In this document: positions 52,010 to 63,022 of the stretch, piece by piece
Layout of the letters: each line of letters starts with the position of its first letter
Position numbering within the stretch: position 1 is the first letter of the stretch
Assembly: GCA_010909165.1 (NCBI GenBank)
Contig: MU008228.1
Location: 62,001 to 126,000, forward strand
Length of the DNA: 64,000 nucleotides
Reading direction: 5' to 3'
Source of the DNA: Anthoceros angustus
Taxonomy: Eukaryota; Streptophyta; Anthocerotopsida; Anthocerotales; Anthocerotaceae
Notes under the pieces: generated by a model
Told to the model about the DNA's origin: nothing
Seen by the model: the letters and a program-made list of their open reading frames with translations, nothing else
Databases searched by the model: none
Program-made: the position numbers and the translations under genes

Positions 52010-52582
52010 GCTAAGTGGAAGTTGCTATTGATGATGAATATAATTCTCTTATCAAAAACAATACTTGGACTCTAGTAAACTTGCCAAAGGCGAACTCATC
52101 AAATGCAAGTGGGTTCTCAAAACTAAATTCCAGGAGGTTGAACCTCGTATTCGCTATAAGGCGAGACTAGTGGCTAAGGGTTATAGTCAGAAAGAGGGAG
52201 TGGACTATCAGGGCGATAAGGTTTATTCACCTGTAGTCAAGGCTGCTTCCGTGAGAATGCTCCTGGCTTTATGTGCCGAGCTTAATCTGGAAATTTATCA
52301 GCTTGATGTTTGTATTGCTTTCCTTTATGGTCATCTGCAAGAAGAGATCTATATGGATCAACCAGAAGACTATGAAGATGAGCAATACCCAAACAAGGTG
52401 TGTAAACTTATTCGTTCTATTTACGGACTAAAGCAAAGCCCACGTTTATGGTATGAGAGAATGGACTCTTACCTCAAGAAGATAGGTTTATCCAAAGTGA
52501 AGCGGACACCAATATCTATGTACTCATGAGACAGCTCCCTTGTCTTGGTTGCACTATATGTTGATGACTTAGTTATTCGCAA
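52010..52582 (+). pseudogene. Reverse transcriptase segment 1 of element C
   Basis: Frame 52065-52529 encodes CKWVLKTKF, RYKARLVAKGYSQKEGVDY, SPVVKAASVRMLLAL, QLDVCIAFLYGHLQEEIYM and IYGLKQSPRLWYERM. The tract continues after a shift to YVDDLVIRN at about 52,557-52,582, the catalytic YVDD box. It then switches abruptly to element A-type integrase sequence. The same segment recurs at 53330-53900. Confidence 0.85.
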
Positions 52583-53330
52583 CAGCTCCTATCACGATCG
52601 GTTCACGGAAACACGCCTTCGAGATATTCGGAGAGAAAACCAAGTATCATGCATCTTCGTATTTGGCTCGAGAGCTTTATATATACGCGAGGCGTAAACT
52701 TGACAACCGTTCAAGGGTTAATATTTGTTGATTCTGTTGAGATTGCTAAAGCTTACAAACTTATTGATGCGACACTTACACCTACTATAGCGAGTGTAAC
52801 TTTCACGGAACACTAGAGCCACCGATCCACGGGGTGGCATATTACTTGAACAACATGATGGTCATTTGGCGTTTCTGAGATGAACATGACGACTACCCTG
52901 ATGATGTTGATGGAGATGCTCCTCCAGGTATCCAATCTTTTCCTCTTGTACAGCCTGTTGTGGTGCATCAACAGCCTCCGCCATTAGCACCTGTCCAACC
53001 ACTAGTCCTTGATCCTCCAGCTGGTGATCCACAAGATGATAGACCTGTCGCAGATCCTGTCCCATATCCAGACAATCACTTAGATTCAGCATCTGAACCT
53101 GACAGTTCTTTCCAAGATTCTGATTCTGCAGGTGAAGATGAGCCATTACATTCCGGATGCACACGAGCCTGTTAGTTCTACCGTGTGCATCGCCCTCCTC
53201 GAGTGGACAACCTCGTTACATCCATTGATTTCGCGTCGGTCTCACTCCCACTATCCACCATGTTTCCCCACCGGTTATTCCTCCCGAGCTGTCACCCTTA
53301 AGGAAGCCTTCTTAAGCCCGAGATAGGGAT
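52583..53330 (+). repeat. Element A-type patch 1 inside element C
   Basis: Closely matches 55802-56582 of element A (end of integrase and the Pro-rich linker: HQQPPPLAPVQPL, DPPAGDPQDDRPV) but with many small gaps. It lies exactly between the two copies of the C reverse transcriptase segment. It is not expected at this place in a Copia element. Confidence 0.85.
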
Positions 53331-54535
53331 AAGTGGAAGTTGCTATTGATGATGAATATAATTCTCTTATCAAAAACAATACTTGGACTCTAGTAAACTT
53401 GCCAAAGGCGTAACCATCACAAATGCAAGTGGGTTCTCAAAACTAAATTCCGGAGGTTGAACCTCGTATTCGCTATAAGGCGAGACTAGTGGCTAAGGGT
53501 TATAGTCAAAGAGGAGTGGACTATCGTAGGCGATAAGGTTTATTCACATGTAGTCAAGGTCGTGAGAATGCTCCACGGCTTTATGTGCCGAGCTTAACTG
53601 GAAATTTATCACTTGATGTTTGTCTTGCTTTCCTTTATGGTCATCTGCAAGAAGAGATCTATATGGATCAACGAAGACTATGAAGATGAGCAATACCCAA
53701 ACAAGGTGTGTAAACTTATTCGTTCTATTTACTGGACTAAAGCAAAGCCCACGTTTATGGTATGAGAGAATGGACTCTTACCTCAAGAAGATAGGGTTTA
53801 TCCAAAGTGAAGCGGACACCAATATCTATGTACTCATGAAGGACAGCTCCCTTGTCTTGGTTGCACTATATGTTGATGACTTAGTTATTCGCAACAATAT
53901 TGAACTAGTTAACAAGATTAAAGTGACCTTAGTAAAGAATTCGAGATGAAGGATCTCGGCAAAGTTAAATATATTCTTGGTATGCATGTACATAGAGATA
54001 CCACGGTGCTATCTATCTCCATCAAGGAAGATATGTAGTGGTATGTTAAAACGCTTCAATTTGGAGAATGCACGCCCCACACCGGCCGTAGGAGTTAAGC
54101 TTTCATCGCTACATCACAATCGAGCAGGAAAAGAAAGAGATGGAAAATATTCCTTATCGTATGGGAGTTGGTACTCTCATGTTCTTGAGTAATCGGACGG
54201 ACGATATCTCAAATCATAAATGCTATTGCTCGGTTCTCGGAGAATCCGGAAAGGATCACGGGTTGCTCTCAAGCGCATCATGCGGTACCTCAAGGGTACT
54301 CCAAATTATGGCCTCGCTTCAAGCCTAGCGGAAAGAAGCATCCGCCATCGACATGCTTTGTCGATGCAGTTGGGCTTGACGACACCGAAAAAGTATCTCA
54401 AAGATATTGCTTTCTTCGGCTCCACTTTGTTAATTGGTCTTGTAGAAAACAAGCTGCAATATCACTTTCATCAATGTAATCGAGTACAAAGCACTCAAAG
54501 CCACGAAAGAGGTGAATGGGAAGAAAGCTATGTGA
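53331..54535 (+). pseudogene. Reverse transcriptase segment 2 and RNase H start of element C
   Basis: Repeats the reverse transcriptase sequence of 52010-52582 (LKQSPRLWYERM, LVALYVDDLVIRN in frame 53620-53949) and continues past it (FEMKDLGKVKYILGMHVH). It then carries RNase H-side motifs in broken frames (RIMRYLKGTPNYGLA, 54,265-54,330). Confidence 0.8.
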
Positions 54536-54980
54536 AGATTTGGATATGAAGGATGTCCCGTATAGACATGCTGTGGGAAGCCTCTTGTTTGTGAGCAATT
54601 GGACACGTCCTGATATCACGTTTGCAGTGAACACTGCTTCTCAGTTCTTGGAATGTCCTGGGAGAAATCATTGGACAGCAGTTAAACGGGTATTCCGTTA
54701 CCTCAAGGGTACACATTATTTGGGCCTATGTTACAAGCGAGGAGGTTCACACCCTACCTTACATGGTTTCGTTGATGCTGACTGGGCATCTGATGGCGAT
54801 TCACGTAAGAGCCTTTCGACCTATGCATTCATACATCCTCCGTCATTGGTTGGAGTAAAAACAAACAAATATAGCTCTTTCAAGCCGAGGCGGAATACAA
54901 ATGCTTGGCTGCCAAAGAGGTGGAGTGGGAGAGGGCCTTTGATCCATGCACGAACCTACCATCCTCTTTCATGCGCGAAG
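54536..54980 (+). repeat. Element A-type patch 2 inside element C
   Basis: Closely matches 57419-57870 of element A (MKDVPYRHAVGSLLF, NWTRPDITFAVNTASQ, RYLKGTHYLGLCYKRGG, DADWASDGD). The first two thirds are almost identical, the last third has gaps. C-type sequence resumes with KHIEIQHHYIRD at about 54,977. Confidence 0.85.
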
Positions 54981-55340
54981 CATATTGAGATTCAACACCA
55001 TTATATTCGTGACGCCGAGAGGAATTGTTAAGTATGTAGCATTTACAATATCAGATATCCGACAAAATCCTTGCCAGTTCAAACACGCTTCCACAGAGAA
55101 GGGCTTGGATTGGTTGATGTGACTTTTGAAGTGGACCGATCACACATTTGGTGAGGCGATCTTATCTCGAAGCGTTCGATTACTTGAAGTTGTGACTATT
55201 GTAGACCGCTTGCTTCAATCTTACTTGCGGCCGGTGTGATCGGTGAGTTGAGTTTAGTTGAAGACCGTAGTACTTATACAATACTCCGGCAAATGATTAT
55301 TAGTTCTTTGATTTAGATAACCCAACTAGTCCGAGAGGAG

Positions 55341-55524
55341 AGTTAGAAGATGACCGCGTTGGTTATGGTTACCTTAGCTAAACCCAGTGGTCATACCCTT
55401 TGGTATCTAGAGAAGAGGTACAACTCTTCAGACACAGGCTATAAAAGCCCACCTCTTGTAATCAATTGTATCAATTAGTAAAGCACTATCTTTGATCAAA
55501 CGCTTCCGCAAAGCACCTCAAACT
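55341..55524 (+). repeat. 3' LTR of element C
   Basis: Preceded by polypurine GAGAGGAG (55333-55340). Partner of 47348-47539. Confidence 0.9.
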
Positions 55525-55529
55525 GATTG

Positions 55530-56331
55530 GTTGATCATGGTGCAGCGCCAAACTGGTCGTTTGTTAAAGCTCTTTAGGACCGACAATGGCGGTGAATTTG
55601 TCAACCATGCCTTCACAGAGTTCTTGACCAGCCAAGGCATTGTTCATCAACTCATTGTCCCATATACCCAGCAGCAAAACGGGGTGGCTGAACGAAAGAA
55701 TCAGACATTGATGGGGATGACGAGGTCAATGCTCTTGTGGTCAGGATTACCTTCTCCATACTAGGCAGAAGCAGTAGTGACAGCTACATATATACTCAAC
55801 AGGCTCCTATCACAGTCGGTTCCTGGAAACACGCCTTTCGAGATATTCTGGAAGAGAAAACCAAGTATCATGCATCTTCGCGTATTTGGCTCGAGAGCTT
55901 TTGCGTATATACCTGCTGAGAAGAGGCGTAAACTTGACAACCGTTTCAAGGGGTTAATATTTGTTGGTTACAGCGAGATTGCTAAAGCTTACAAACTTAT
56001 TGATGCAGACACTTTACAGCCTACTATAGCAAGGAGTGTAACTTTCCTGGAGACACTAGAGCCACCAGTCACAGGGGGTGGCATATTACTTGAACAACAT
56101 GATGGTCATTTGACGTTTACAGATGAACATGACGACTACCCTGATGATGTTGATGGAGATGCTCCTCCAGGTATCCAATCTTTTCCTCTTGTACAGCCTG
56201 TTGTGGTGCATCAACAGCCTCCGCCATTAGCACCTGTCCAACCACTAGTCCTTGATCCTCCAGCTGGTGATCCACAAGATGATAGACCTGTCGCAGATCC
56301 TGTCCCATATCCAGACAATCACTTAGATTGA
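55530..56331 (+). pseudogene. Integrase, second part, of element A
   Basis: Continues the frame broken at 47347 (KDWLIMVQRQTGRLLKLFRTDNGGEF). It has the integrase core residues TDNGGEF and a later YTQQQNGVAERKNQTL. One in-frame TAG at 55762-55764 stands where TGG (W of PYWAEAV) is expected. Then follow TATYILNRLL, PFEIFWKRKP and the Pro-rich linker. The frame ends near 56,331 in a stretch with several small changes compared with patch 1 in element C. Confidence 0.85.
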
Positions 56332-56425
56332 TCCGAACTGGCGTTCTTTCCAAGATTACGATTGCGGTGAAGATGAGCCATTACACTGCTCCAGAGTTGC
56401 ATGCACGAGCATTTCGCGTTCTACC

Positions 56426-58133
56426 GTGTGCATCGCCTCCTCGAGTGGATGTAACCTCGTTACATCCATTGATTTCCGCAAGTCAGTGGGAGTCTGCACT
56501 CCCACTATCCACCATGTTTCCCCACCAGTTATTCCTCCTGAGCCTGTCACCCTTAAGGAAGCCTTCTTAAGCCCAGATAGGGATAAGTGGAAATATGCTG
56601 TGGAAGATGAGTACAATAGCTTAATTCAAAATGGTACCTGGAAGTTGGTTCCCCGTCCTGAAGGCCGCAGACCCATTACGTGCAAATGGGTTTTCAAACA
56701 CAAACTTAACTCTAAGGGGGAGATTGCCAGGTATAAGGCTCGTTTGTGTGCCCGGGAGTTTACCCAAATTCCAGGCCTAGACTTCCAGGAGACATTCTCT
56801 CCTGTAGTCAGATCCCACTCTATCCGCCTTATTCTTGCTCTAGCAGCTGAACATGACCTTGAGCTTGAGCAAATGGACGTCAAGACCCTTTCTTACATGG
56901 TGTTTTAGAGGAAGAGTTGTATATGGAGCAGCCCGAGGGCTACGAGGACCCTACACATCCAGATTGGGTTTGTCAGTTAATCAAGTGTATTTATGGCTTG
57001 AGACAATCTGCAGAACGATGGAATGCTAGACTAGACACTTGCCTGCGTGCACTTGGTTTTCGACAGAGTCCTGCTGATCCATCAGTTTACATCTATGATG
57101 AAGGCTCCTCCTATGTGCTGTTGGCAGTATATGTTGACGATGCTATATTTGCAGCCAACGACAAACAGCTATAAGCAAAAGTTCAAGCTTTGTTACGTAA
57201 TGAATTCGAAATGACTGATGTTGGTGAGTTGAAGTTCTGCCTGGGCATTCAAGTGCTGCGAGTGAGAGAGCAGGGAATGATTATTATTCATCAACACAAA
57301 TACATTGCTGAAATTCTGCAACGATTCCATATGGACGCAGCTCACCCTGCTGCCACACCTGGAGCAACTGGTGTGCGACTCACAAAACTGGATAGTCCCA
57401 CCTCAGCTATGGATATCGAAGATATGAAGGATGTCCCGTATAGACATGCTGTGGGAAGCCTCTTGTTTGTGAGCAATTGGACACGTCCTGATATCACGTT
57501 TGCAGTGAACACTGCTTCTCAGTTCTTGGAATGTCCTGGGAGAAATCATTGGACGATTAAGCGGGTATTAGTTACCTCAAGGGTACACATTATTTGGGCC
57601 TATGTTACAAGCGAGGAGGTTCACACCCTACCTTACATGGTTTCGTTGATGCTGACTGGGCATCTGATGGCGATTCACGTAAGAGCCTTTCGACCTATGC
57701 ATTCCTTCTGTCCTCCGCTGCTGTTGGTTGGAGCTGTAAAAAACAAACAAATATAGCTCTTTCAAGCACAGAGGCGGAATACAAATGCTTAACTGATGCT
57801 GCCAAAGAGGTGGAGTGGGAGAGGGCCTTTCTGGCTTCAGTCCATGCAGCGCAGCCAGAACCTACCATCCTCTTTTGCGACAATCAGTCTGCTCTTGCCC
57901 TTGTTGAGCGTCCCCGCTTCCACGCCCGTACCAAACACATCGAGATCCAGCACCATTACGTTAGAGATGTAAAATCCAGAGGTATTGTTCTGCCCACTTA
58001 CATACATACAGATTCTAACGTTGCTGACATTCTCACAAAATCTTTGCCCAAGCACAAGCATCAGACACATGTAGATGGTTTGGGTCTTGTAGATTTCTCA
58101 TCACACTTTACTGCAACACTGAAGCTTACATGA
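56426..58133 (+). pseudogene. Reverse transcriptase and RNase H of element A (several breaks)
   Basis: 56426-56908 holds the start (VTLKEAFLSPDRDKW, CKWVFKHKLNSKGEI, ETFSPVVRSHSIRLIL, QMDVKT). A shift at about 56,887 separates it from 56917-57174 (ELYMEQPEGYEDP, IYGLRQSAERWNARL, VYVDDAIFA with YVDD). A stop at 57,172 is followed by 57190-57560 (FEMTDVGELKFCLGIQV). After another shift near 57,560, the RNase H frame 57594-58133 has DADWASDGDSRKS, SSTEAEY, FCDNQSALAL, RTKHIEIQHHY and DILTKSLP. All catalytic segments are recognisable, but three breaks prevent one polyprotein as sequenced. Confidence 0.85.
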
Positions 58134-58424
58134 TTAGCAGACCTAGAGTATCCCAAACAATTCTAGCTTCTACTATGTGGTTTTCTCCCTCATGTCTCCA
58201 CCTGCCTGCATACCTGTACATTACATTCAGGCACGTGTTTGTTTCAGTTACCTATCCAGCTTTGTCTGCTTCGCCATGTACACTCTGTCCCCTTTCAGTG
58301 GGAGTCAGCATAGGCCAGACAAGCTATTAATTTCCATGCATTCAGAGGATGAAGCCAAACACCGATCTAACCCTGGAACATGGAATCACTTGAATCACGG
58401 ACAGTGTTACCTCTAGAGTCATGC

Positions 58425-58909
58425 GCCTCCTTCTTCCTTTGGTTTGTACAGTCCTTGAGCAGACAGTTCCCTTAGCAGGTCCTTGTATTTGTCCACTGTC
58501 AGCTGCTTGTCGTCCTCCCTAATCTCTACTCCTGCCCCGGCCTTTTCCTTGAGTCATGAACAGGCTTCCTCCAGCCTCTCCAACCTCTGCCTCACGATCG
58601 CCTAGCCAGGTTCAACAACGTGCCCCTGTGCGCCGTGGTCGGCCACATCTTCTGTGAAGCCGTGGGACTGCTTGAACCCTGGAATTCTTCTTCTTGGCTT
58701 TGGCTTCTTTTCTCCAGTCGCTTCAGGCTTGATAGCCTATAGCTCACAGATTTGATCATGCTGAGGATTAGCCTTACGGTTGATGGCGCTGCAAGGAAGG
58801 TAATGGCTGCAATTTCCAGCAACAAGAGAGATAGGGCGAACCACGCAACAGGATTGTCACTTATATCTCTGCTCATTGTGAGAAATGGGAATTTGAAGCG
58901 TTGTGGCAA
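58425..58909 (-). CDS. Antisense ORF between RNase H and 3' LTR of element A
   Basis: Opposite to element A. Frame 58592-58909 (105 aa) starts MPQRFKFPFLTMSRDISDNP, followed by a hydrophobic span (ALSLLLLEIAAITFLA), a basic linker (SSLKRLEKRSQSQ) and a Ser-rich part. After a shift near 58,600 the reading continues as VRQRLERLEEAC, an in-frame stop, then REDDKQLTVDKYKDLLRELS, ending at about 58,425. It resembles a small membrane-anchored protein with a helical C-terminus. Family not recognised; possibly a captured host gene. Confidence 0.45.
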
Positions 58910-58964
58910 CCTAGGGTTTACTGCATAAGATTTAAATAGCTTTTCACTTTAACCCGTCGAGGTT

Positions 58965-58973
58965 AAGTGGGAG
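58965..58973 (+). promoter_or_regulatory. Polypurine tract of element A
   Basis: AAGTGGGAG immediately before the 3' LTR, the priming site for plus-strand DNA. The same AAGTGGGAG precedes the LTR of element D. Confidence 0.9.
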
Positions 58974-59143
58974 TGTTGAATAGATAACCATCTCGGGTTA
59001 AATATACCTAGTTAATTAGGTTAAATACATTATACTATAAATACTCTTGGTGCTTCATGTTTCAATTATTCACGCTTTTCATATTCCTCCTATCCACAAG
59101 CATACGTTACTATCAAGCTACCGATGCTCTATGGATCGGATCA
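58974..59143 (+). repeat. 3' LTR of element A
   Basis: 170 bp, differing from 40411-40580 by one base (CCATAAG versus CCACAAG). Followed by target-site copy CAGGG (59144-59148). Confidence 0.95.
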
Positions 59144-59394
59144 CAGGGTACGAAACCCGCATCAAGAAGGAGGAAGATCTGGAGTTGTAGGAGAGGATAT
59201 CCTATGAAGAACGCAGGAAGAAGTGTTCCTCCAATTCTGAGGAGAAAACTTCGTCTTCTTACAAGTCTGATTCAAAATACCCAAATGCAACTTCAACCTC
59301 TGAATCCGTCTCAATGCGCTCTAGGGAGACGTATGTTCCTCCTGGATACTCCTCTGATAGCTATAGTAAGGGCTTCTAGAGCCATATAAATTTA

Positions 59395-59915
59395 AGAAGA
59401 CTTACTGTGACCTAGGAACTCCGAGGAGACTCCTGGTCCTAAACTGTTGACATGTTTTTCGTGCAGCTCTCTTCTTAGAGCTTTTGTGAGAATCTGCCGG
59501 GTTTTCTTGGGTAGGCACATACTGTAAATCAATGGTGCCTGCATTCAGTAGTTCTCATATCCATTGATACTCGACTGCAACATGTTTAGTCCTCGAGTGA
59601 AACAAAGGGTTTTCTGCTAATGAAATGGAACTCTGGTTGTCTGTCTTGATAGTGATGCAGGTTGGTAACTGAATCCCAAGTTCTGAGAAGAGTAACTTCA
59701 ACCAAATCACCTCCTTCGTGGCTGCTGTAAGCACTCTAAACTCAGCTTATGTGCTTGAGAGCGCGACTGTTGGTTGTTTCTTGCTCGACCAGCAAATAGG
59801 GCCACCTGCAAAGTTTACTATATATGTAGCCAGACACTGACCTACGTGTATCAATTTCCCTAGCATAATCAGAGTCAGTGTAGACCTCGAGGTTAGGTAA
59901 TACACCCTTGTCATG
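59395..59915 (-). pseudogene. RNase H remnant of Copia element D
   Basis: On the minus strand: YTDSDYAREIDTRRSVSGYI, SSTxAEFRVLTAATKEVIWL, IKTDNQSSISLAENP, RTKHVAVEYQWI and YVPTQENPAD, with a stop and small shifts. It belongs with the LTR and polypurine tract at 39260-39510: removing element A brings the two together. The 5' part of D beyond 59,915 is absent. A separate DNA change begins at about CACCCTGGTG. Confidence 0.8.
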
Positions 59916-60960
59916 ACACCCTGGTGTTGTGTTCGGTAAAGGGGTATGTGGGTGGATGCATGTGCGTGAGTATGGTATGTATGTCCGCTTATGGGCATGC
60001 ATGTATGGTGAGAATGAATGATGGATATGCATGCGATGTGGAACATGTGTGTGTAAGTTCTGAGGGTGGTCACGAATCGCGTATGGGCAGCGGGTGTCGA
60101 AACCGTGACCAGCCGTAGTTGCGGCGGAGTTATTGTGAGCCGCATTTACGGGCGGCGTCGCACGTCTTTTCATGAGGGTGTCAAGGCGCGCCGCGCGGGT
60201 ACCTGTGATTTGGCGAGAGAAGGCGCGCCAAGCACTTAGGCAGTATAAGATAGCAAGCAATCCGCAGTAGCAGACGGATTGCTGATGTTTGTTCTTGGGA
60301 GCAGCCATACGGATCCCAACGTAGCAGGATGGAGTTCCCTTGGACAGCGATAGCTCTTGGGAAGTGTGGATGAGCGGGATTGGACCCTACATCCAAGCTG
60401 AAATGAAATTTTGCACATCAAGTTGAAATTTGGATCTGGCGGCGTGCTGAAACAAGCTAAGCCGTGAGTCTTTGTGAAGGAACTCAAGGGCGTCAGAAGG
60501 ACGGTGGAGCATCTGAGATAAATCCATGGTGAGCTTGATGAGGATCAGACTACTGTGTTGTTTATGCGGGTCGGTCCATTACGCATTTAGCGCCTAGCGT
60601 AACTAGAACCCGCATATTTGTGGCAGAGGTTGTGGAATGAAGTGATCGACAAACTGTCATGGTTGGCTGATTGGACGGAAGGGGGAGCCAACACTAACTT
60701 TGATGAAATGCCATACATAGTTTCTCGCAGAGGAAGGGATTGGTAAGGTAATGGTGTTTCTGCGGTCTGGGTGGACAAACGAGTTTACTCCTATTCAGGA
60801 AGCTCGCAGTCCTGACATACAATATACTTCAGTCCATAAGCCAAGTGGTCAGATTGAGAGGGTGTACAGTCCCATCCGATCCAGCGCATTTGAAGAGAGT
60901 GGTAGTGGAGTCGGAATGGAATACGAGATAGCGCCTAGTAAAAATGATGTGTTCACCGGC
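59916..60960. other. Sequence between element D remnant and the gag-like gene
   Basis: It contains a TG/ATG-rich purine-pyrimidine stretch (59,940-60,050) and two GGCGCGCC sites (60,185 and 60,220). It may be the LTR or leader of the retroelement whose gag follows. I cannot define LTR borders. The last 200 bp (frame 60751-61062) probably encode the start of gag in another frame. Confidence 0.4.
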
Positions 60961-60962
60961 AT

Positions 60963-62365
60963 ATGGCAGATGTCGCTATCGACTTTGAGGAAAAGTTCAG
61001 GTGGGCAATCGATGAGATGGTGCTCAAGTACAAGTCCGAATTCACGCCCGAAATGGCACTAAGGAAGATGAGCACAATTCTTGCAGGAGAGGCACTGACT
61101 TGCTACCGTGACTGCAAGGATCAGATCTTGCAGGATGTGCGGACTCTGCCCAAGGCAAGAATGGCCAAGAAGATGTTGAAAGCAGATGAAGTGGAGGAGG
61201 CGTCCAGTTCCACACAAACTGATGCCATTACGTACCTGGTGGATGAAATGTTCTCCAAATTCGCGGAAATGTTTCCGGTAGCCTCTATAGAGAAGATTCA
61301 GGAGCTGTCGAAATTTACCATCAAGCCCAACGAACCTCTCAGATCCGCCTATTTGAGGTTGAGGCAACTGGTGAAAGACACGCGTGTGAAGACGATGCGG
61401 GAAGCCGCCCAGATTTACATAGCTGCCCTTCCAGGAAGACAAAGAAGGGTGATTGCCAATTTCCTGCACATGATGCATGGTGCCGACTACGAGCTAGAAC
61501 AAGCCTATGAGATGGCCGAAAGGGTCATGAAGGGCGACGCGGTGACAAGTGCTTACTGGGAGGAGCATAATCTGGTCAGAGGACAGCAGCATGTCATGAG
61601 CAACCCAAGGTTTCAAGGAAGAACCACGCAGCGCGAGCACACTCAGGTGAACACGCTGCGGAATTCCCCAGCCAAGGAACACGCGGCCACCAACAAAGCT
61701 ACGGTGAAATGTCTTCGCTGCAGGGGGCCGCATAAGGCCTTCGAGTGTGAGTATCGGATTGGGGGGACGAAGGAGAAGGAGCAGTGCCGAACGTGTGCCA
61801 AAACCGGACATCTGAGCGGCATGTTGGCGAGCTCATCCACAATTCAAGCCAAAGGGGCTGGAGCGGTGTCGACAAGGCAAAATCAGAGGGTACACGAGCG
61901 CTTCTCGATGAGGTGCAGTGCAAGAAAAGTTAGCCATGAGTGTAAGCACGGGGAAGTTCGGTTGCTATCGAGGATTATGATTCGGATCCGGTGTATGCGC
62001 TAATGGCCACAAAGTCGCCTGAGGATGAACGGGCTAGCGTCGACTTGGGTGGAGCGGTGCGAAGAAAGAAGGGTGAAGAAAGGATTCAGCTCAAGATGCC
62101 CAAATCTTTTAGGCAGTATGAAGAAGACCAGGAGGGACGGACGTCTGAAGAGAAATCACCCAGTGCTGAACTTATGCTCGAGAAGGTAATGGATGTGCCC
62201 GTGATGAGTTTGCGTGATCTGGGAGTCAAAACGCAACCATTTAAGCAGGCTATGAAGGCCTGGATACAAAAGGAATCTGCAGGACGCGACGAGGTGTCTG
62301 GATGTGTCAGCCTACGCGGGGACCACCTGAAGCCAGCGGCACGGGGCAAAGGAGGCATTGCCATG
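60963..62365 (+). pseudogene. gag-like gene of a second retroelement type (frameshifted)
   Basis: Frame 60963-62003 (346 aa) has a helical gag-like region (FRWAIDEMVLKYKSEFTP, LRSAYLRLRQLVKD, IYIAALPGRQRRVIANF, YELEQAYEMAERVM). Two zinc-knuckle-like motifs follow: CLRCRGPHKAFEC (CX2CX3HX4C) and the incomplete CRTCAKTGH. A shift between about 61,830 and 61,960 moves the reading to frame 61991-62374 (DPVYALMATKSPEDERA...). That is cut at 62366 by a CACTA element end. The pattern fits a Ty3/gypsy-like gag more than Copia, but no protease or polymerase is present to confirm it. Confidence 0.55.
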
Positions 62366-62830
62366 CACTACTAGGAAAACGGGCCTTTTACTATAGGCTG
62401 TTTTTTAGAACAGGGGAAGATTTCAGGCTCAAGTCGATTTACAACGGGGCTTCATGGTTCATGGATTATTTTCTTGTATAGCCATTCGAGTTACTACAGG
62501 AGCTCTGGTGTTTTACTACGGGGAGTATTTAGCCACTGGCTATTCTGATGACGTGGCATATCGAAAGCTACTTTACTACGAGGGCTCTTCTTGGTTGCAT
62601 CACGCATAGATCCTAGCAATGATTTTACAACAATGAATGTGTTGTTTACAACAACGCTCGTAGTAAACACCATCACTTTTGTTTACAAGGATTTTCTTTT
62701 ACAACGGCCCATGGTCTACTATCAAGGGGAAGTGGTTTACAACGCATTGTCTGGTTTTACAACGGGGCTTTTACAACGCAGACATACATACCTTACAACA
62801 ACACGCCGGTTTACAACGAGGATCAAGGGT
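62366..62830 (+). mobile_element. CACTA DNA transposon, left end with subterminal repeats
   Basis: It starts CACTACTAGGAAAACGGGCC, the typical terminus of plant CACTA (En/Spm) elements. Within the next 450 bp the word TTTACAACG or TTTACTACG recurs about ten times in direct orientation (for example at about 62,442, 62,512, 62,571, 62,646, 62,697, 62,734, 62,755, 62,770 and 62,809). This is the expected subterminal transposase-binding array. The matching right terminus (CTAGTAGTG end) was not found up to 64000, so the element extends beyond the window or is truncated. Confidence 0.8.
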
Positions 62831-63022
62831 ATGTGAGCATTCATGTGCATATGGTATAGGGTTTAGGGAAGGGTTCAGGAACTCGAATGAAAAGGTGGCC
62901 GCGCTTTATTGAGAAACATGCTCACCCAAAAACTATGGGTCGGTCACCAAAACCACACACAACATCAACACCAGGTACCCGCTCTAAACAAAACGGGATG
63001 GCGCACGCATCTCACTCAGAAT

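Larger units (their letters stand above)
47348..55524 (+). mobile_element. Copia element C, degenerate and mosaic, inserted in A
   Basis: LTRs 47348-47539 (192 bp) and 55341-55524 (184 bp) with target duplication GATTG (47343-47347, 55525-55529). It has a primer site (47540-47551), a long non-coding leader, degraded gag and integrase, and two reverse transcriptase segments separated by a patch of A-type sequence. A second A-type patch covers RNase H. Its LTR ends read AG...CT, not TG...CA. The many frameshifts make it non-functional. Confidence 0.85.
40411..59143 (+). mobile_element. Copia retrotransposon A, complete but interrupted by B and C
   Basis: Bounded by 170-bp LTRs (40411-40580, 58974-59143) that differ at one position, and flanked by a 5-bp target duplication CAGGG (40406-40410, 59144-59148). 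It has a primer site, leader ORF, gag, protease, integrase, reverse transcriptase and RNase H in Copia order, an antisense ORF, and a polypurine tract. Without B (3.9 kb) and C (8.2 kb) it would be about 6.6 kb. Both inner insertions can be removed so that A frames rejoin exactly, leaving one target-site copy. Confidence 0.95.

Noticed and set aside
59916-60540. LTR of a gypsy element before the gag-like gene
   Set aside because: No second copy, no clear primer site and no defined ends in the window.
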